This document shows, in pieces, positions 59,961-64,000 of a stretch of DNA of 64,000 nt (positions within the stretch are counted from its first letter, which is position 1; each line of letters opens with the position of its first letter). The notes below the pieces were generated by a model, which was not told where the DNA came from, made no database searches, and saw only the letters and a program-made list of their open reading frames with translations. A program made the translations under genes and the position numbers. This DNA is from Azadirachta indica. Taxonomy: Eukaryota > Streptophyta > Magnoliopsida > Sapindales > Meliaceae. Where the stretch lies: the NCBI GenBank assembly GCA_022749755.1, contig CM040453.1:6160102-6224101 (forward strand), read 5' to 3'.

Positions 59961-62149
59961 TTAGGATAATATGAAGAAGATAACGCGTCATCTCTTTTAC
60001 TCGTACCGTTTCGTCTCGTTGCGTAGCGTTTTGGAAACTTTTTTTTTTTTTTTATATTTTCTCTTTATTCATCCAATTCTACAGGACGATTTTCATATAG
60101 TTCTCAATATTTATTCAAAATTACACAAACGTTTAAACATTTCTACAAAATAAAATCAAGGGACACACACTTAAATTTAATATCATTCGACTATAAATAT
60201 ATTATAGAAACTGTGTCATAATAAATAATATATTACAGCTAATCAAAGTGTAATTATGTGATACATCTAATTTTTTTTATTTTTCTTTTTATATAATAGT
60301 TTATGAAATTTTTATTTAAGTAGCTTAGATTAAAAAAAAAAAATAATATAAAGAGTAAGGTAGTATTTTTTTTAATCTAAAATTTGAAATTATTTCTATA
60401 TAAAAAATTGAAATTATTTCAAATGATCGGATAATTTTCATGTATAATCATTAATACAAATATTTAAAAACTAATATTTTGATATATTGTGTCTTTTTTA
60501 AATAATTAGATTAACTATAAATCAAAAAATAAATAAAATATTTTAAAAAATTGTAACTATAATCACCCAATTTTTTGTGTTAAGACAAAAATTAAATAAA
60601 TTTAAAATATTCATATAATTGAAATTGTGTCATACCCAAATTTCATGTAAGAAAAATAGATAGCCTATTTATACGATTTGCGATAAGATCATAAATTTTT
60701 TATTTTTAATTATCAAAAATGAAAGTTAAGGTTTGAGTTAATTTGTGAAATCATCATATTTTATTAATCCTCTTAACCAGTAAAAAAAATTTCTTCTAAC
60801 AAAATATATTATTTAAAAGACTTTTTTGTAAAACTGAAACACAAAATTTCCTTATTAGGTTTTTTAAACATTGTTCTGAATTTTGTTATTTTAATTGATG
60901 AGTAATTTATTATTAGATAGTAAAATACTATAATATATACTTATAAAAAAGAAAAAACTATAATAACTCCCTTATTATATTCAAATTGCTACATTTATCT
61001 ATCTAATAGTTCAAAAAATATAAAAAAAATTTTACCGTCAGTTTTTAAATAAAAAAAAGCTTATTTTTAAAGAGTAAAATAAATATCTACCTTGTATGAC
61101 TGATATTGATAGACAAATTCTTATATGATTTGACAATTCATTTAATGAAAAGGAAAATAAAATTAATGAATTATACTTTATTTATATTTATAATTTTATT
61201 TATATTTATATGTATATATTTTCAATTTACATCTATTTTTTATTTATATATCTATATCAATATTTACATTTATATTTTTAGTTTTATTTATGTTTATTTT
61301 TGTATTTTATATTTTTATTCTTATATCTAAATCTAAATCTATATTTATATTTATATTTATTTTTTTTTATATTATATTATATAATATTATTTTTATTTTT
61401 ATAATAATATATATTATTATTTATTATTTTATTTTTTTTATAATAATATATTATATTATTATCCTTCACATCAAATCATTTCTCTATTTAATCATCATCA
61501 CAAGTGCACTCAAAAATATTAAGATAAAAATATAATTTTTTGTTAATTTAACGAAAAAAGATGGATAGTAAGGAGATTTTTGTATTTTTAAACTATTAAA
61601 GAGGTAAATATAACAGTTTGAATTTAATAAAGAGGTAATTGTAATTTTTTTATAAAAATTATAAATATGTAATTTATAGAATGATAAATAAATAAAAATT
61701 TAATAAAAAATGCAATGCACTGAGAGTAGCCAAAATTTTTCATCTAGACATAGCATCAATTTGACGTAGTATTAATTTTCGCACAATATTAATTTTAACT
61801 TTTTTGTAAAATAAAATTTTATGGCACCGCTAAAGTTAATGACACATTATTAAAAAAATAGAAATATAATAAAATATCTCTGAACTTCGAAAAAAATATA
61901 TTCTAAAATATTATTATTTTTACTGAGATTTAGATTTATGAGATAAAATATTTTTATTTTCTAATGAAAGTTAAAAGAACAAATAAACACTTGGGAAAAA
62001 ATTGTTTTAGAAACTTTAGATATTCCGATAAATTAAATTAAATTAAACTAAATTAAATATTTTAATAATACGAACGGGTAAAAGGTTAAAAAAAAAAAAA
62101 GGGAATAACAATCAAACAAGAAAGGGAGTTGAAGTTGGTATCAGTTTCT
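59961..62149. other. Very AT-rich intergenic region
   Basis: No gene is supported. From about 61106 to 61535 the sequence is almost pure A/T with TTTATA-type repeats; the apparent reading frames there (Ile/Phe/Tyr only) are compositional. The divergent promoters of the hAT-derived gene and the FRS gene should lie at the two edges. Confidence 0.6.
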
Positions 62150-63263
62150 GGGTTCGAACGGGTCTTATTCAGACTCAAGACTCAAAACTCAAAACTCAAT
62201 CAGTTCAGCAAGACAAATTTCACTTTTCCCAAACTGAAAACCCTAACCCCACGTGCAGAAACTCGCAGCAAAATCCACTACCTTCAGTGTACTCTTTAAA
62301 GCTGTTACTCTGCAACTGCCCAGGTCAGTTTTTTTTTTCTTGTGGGGATTGTGTTTTTATTTTTTATTTTGAAGACATTTTTGTTTTTGAAAACAGTGGA
62401 AGTGTGGGGATGAAATATTAGGAACTCTTTGAAGTTGGAATTTGCTTTATTATGAAAACAAATGCATGTTTTCTGCATTTTCTTTGTATGCTGTTGTTAT
62501 TCCTTATTGGTTGGGCTATTTCAGTCTTGTAGCCACAACTTACAACTATTTTATTTAGCAACCGGGATAATGTTTAAGGCATTGCATTTTTTGGCTATTT
62601 TTGGAAGTAATTTTGATGCTTTCAGAAGAAAAAGTTGCCCTCCAGTTTTCAAATTGGAAAGTGATAAAATTAGTGACTATTGAGTACTTTTGTTTTAACT
62701 ATCCAATTGAAGGTAATTCTGCAATGTTCATCGAGTTTCATCCGTGATTATCTCAGGGATTTATACTTGGAGTCTTGGAAGACATTATTAAATTTAACAA
62801 AGAAATTTCACATGGATTTCTAAGTCGGTTTAATGTACCCGTGCGTTTATCAACCAAGTTGCAGATAGCAAAAATGAGGTCTTGGATTTCATTTTTAAGG
62901 GCCCCTGTAATGCAACAAGATGCAATCCGAGCCTTCTTGAAATTTTTGTTCTCATTTGTCTTGACTAAAACTGGAATTTTACTCTGTCACACTTTACTGT
63001 TCCACAATTGGGTTGTGTCTGTTTCTGTCTTTCCTTATCTTGTTCTTCTATTATTAATTTCATTCATTCTTTCTATATTTATGTATGGATTGCTTTGCTT
63101 ATGTTGCCTTATCAGATATAAATTTTTATACAGGTGGAATTTTTCTAAATGACGGCTTTCTTTTCGGCGTTTTCTCAAGTTGAGATAATTATGATCGAGT
63201 GCTTCTAGTCTGCCCCGTGGAGAAAAAGAAAGCACCCATTTTCTTATCTATCATTCAACAAAC
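62150..63263 (+). other. 5' leader of the FRS gene
   Basis: A non-coding exon appears to end at about 62321 (CTGCCCAG then GTCAGT). It would splice to an acceptor near 63208 (GTGCTTCTAG), 56 bases before the ATG. The frames inside the intron (for example 62775-63152) have no recognisable protein. Confidence 0.55.
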
Positions 63264-64000
63264 ATGGAGGTTGAAGGGGTAGATATGGATGGGGAAAAAG
63301 GGGATGAACGCACGGCAACAAATGCTGAATCTGATAAGTCTGAGAAACAAAACGTAACTGAAAGTTCTTCAGAGATAGAGGTAATAAATCATGACAATGA
63401 TGAGAATTTTAAACCATATGTAGGCATGGAATTTGATTCAGAAGATGCTGCCAAGACTTTCTATGATACATATGCCAGGCGTGTGGGTTTCACCACCCAT
63501 GTTGGTCAGTTCAGCCGTGCTAAGCCTGATGGGCCAATTATAACTTGGGATTTTGCATGTTCCAGGGAAGTTTTTAAGAGGAAGAATGTGGAAAGCTGCA
63601 ATGCTGTTCTTAGGATAGAGAGAAAGGATCCTGGGAAATGGATAGTGACAAAGTTTATAGAGGATCATAACCATTCTATGGTGACCCCTAACAAGGTTCA
63701 TTACCTTCGACCTCGTAGACATTTTGCCGGTGCTATGAAAAATGTGTCTGAAGCACTGGAACTCTCTGGTGATGTTTATATTTCCATGGATGGAAATCAC
63801 GTGTCTTATGAATCAAATCGTGCTAGGAATATATCCCCTGTAGAACCTAATCTCACAGGCAGAAATGTTGGGCCTGTAAACTATCTTAGACAACCTAGTC
63901 GAAAGAGAACCCTAGGGAGAGATGCACAGAATCTTTTAAACTATTTCAAGAAAATGCAGGCTGAAAATCCTGGTTTCTATTATGCAATACAACTTGATGT
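63264..64000 (+). CDS. FAR1-RELATED SEQUENCE (FRS) protein, N-terminal part
   Basis: The frame opens at the ATG at 63264 and runs off the window at 64000, giving 245 residues of a longer protein. An acidic Ser/Glu-rich start is followed by the FAR1 DNA-binding domain (about residues 50-150: GMEFDSEDAAKTFYDTYARR, FACSREVF, CNAVLRIER, KFIEDHNH). This is a WRKY-GCM1-type zinc finger with C, C, H, H ligands visible. The last part (GRDAQNLLNYFKKMQAENPGFYYAIQLD) leads into the MULE-derived transposase-like domain, which would continue past the window. FRS proteins are domesticated MULE transposases related to FHY3/FAR1, regulators of light signalling. Which FRS member this is cannot be settled from this part. 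Confidence 0.93.
   Translation, partial: MEVEGVDMDGEKGDERTATNAESDKSEKQNVTESSSEIEVINHDNDENFKPYVGMEFDSEDAAKTFYDTYARRVGFTTHVGQFSRAKPDGPIITWDFACSREVFKRKNVESCNAVLRIERKDPGKWIVTKFIEDHNHSMVTPNKVHYLRPRRHFAGAMKNVSEALELSGDVYISMDGNHVSYESNRARNISPVEPNLTGRNVGPVNYLRQPSRKRTLGRDAQNLLNYFKKMQAENPGFYYAIQLD

Noticed and set aside
61106..61535. Two overlapping frames rich in Ile, Phe and Tyr
   Set aside because: They are translations of almost pure A/T low-complexity sequence.
62462..63152. Short frames between the FRS leader exon and the FRS start
   Set aside because: They lie within a predicted leader intron, have no recognisable domain, and one continues through the intron's T-rich part.

Overview
The window is plant nuclear DNA: AT-rich intergenic sequence, GT-AG introns, and plant-only families (a GAMYB, a DYW-class PPR protein, a CC-NBS-LRR gene, a GT37 fucosyltransferase, an FRS protein). 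The proteins read as those of a woody eudicot. A Citrus-like (Sapindales) origin is my guess from overall resemblance and is not proven by the sequence. I rebuilt exon structures by hand by matching splice-site phases, so coding exons are good but UTR ends are approximate.

Layout. 1-2380: AT-rich intergenic. 2384-8022 (+): GAMYB transcription factor with a three-exon leader, a small uORF, a miR159 target site, and a 76-bp repeat that multiplies the 3' splice site of its long intron. 8921-12512 (-): USP-like domain plus receptor-like cytoplasmic kinase. 13883-22423: one Mutator-like element (MULE), 8.54 kb, with 113-bp terminal inverted repeats and a 9-bp target duplication. It carries two convergent, decayed genes, a DUF1985/Ulp1-protease gene (+) and a MuDR-type transposase (-). 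Three hairpins built around an 8-bp GATCGAAA word lie beside these genes. 22474-25117 (+): small plastid-type membrane protein whose start codon lies 41 bp from the MULE target duplication. 26000-29333 (-): SAC3C-like TREX-2 protein. 30644-34330 (-): Myb/SANT-like protein with a long leader intron. 36377-38824 (-): CRR22-like PPR-DYW editing factor. 41558-42787 (-): ELC/VPS23 ESCRT-I subunit. 44112-48478 (-): CC-NBS-LRR gene broken by a frameshift and a stop. 48881-49050: MITE-like inverted repeat. 49640-51780 (+): remnant of an endogenous plant pararetrovirus. 52527-54320 (+): GT37 fucosyltransferase. 54656-59960 (-): domesticated hAT transposase (BED finger, DUF659, dimerisation region). 59961-62140: very AT-rich. 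62150-64000 (+): start of a FAR1-related (FRS) gene, cut by the window end.

The genes do not form one pathway. The common thread is mobile DNA. A decayed MULE, a MITE-like repeat, a possible TRIM and a pararetrovirus remnant sit among host genes that themselves derive from transposases (FRS from MULEs, the BED/DUF659 gene from hAT, and possibly the Myb/SANT gene from the PIF/Harbinger accessory family). The strongest candidates for something new are the GATCGAAA hairpins inside the MULE, the palindromic right MULE end next to a host start codon, and the triplicated splice acceptor in GAMYB.
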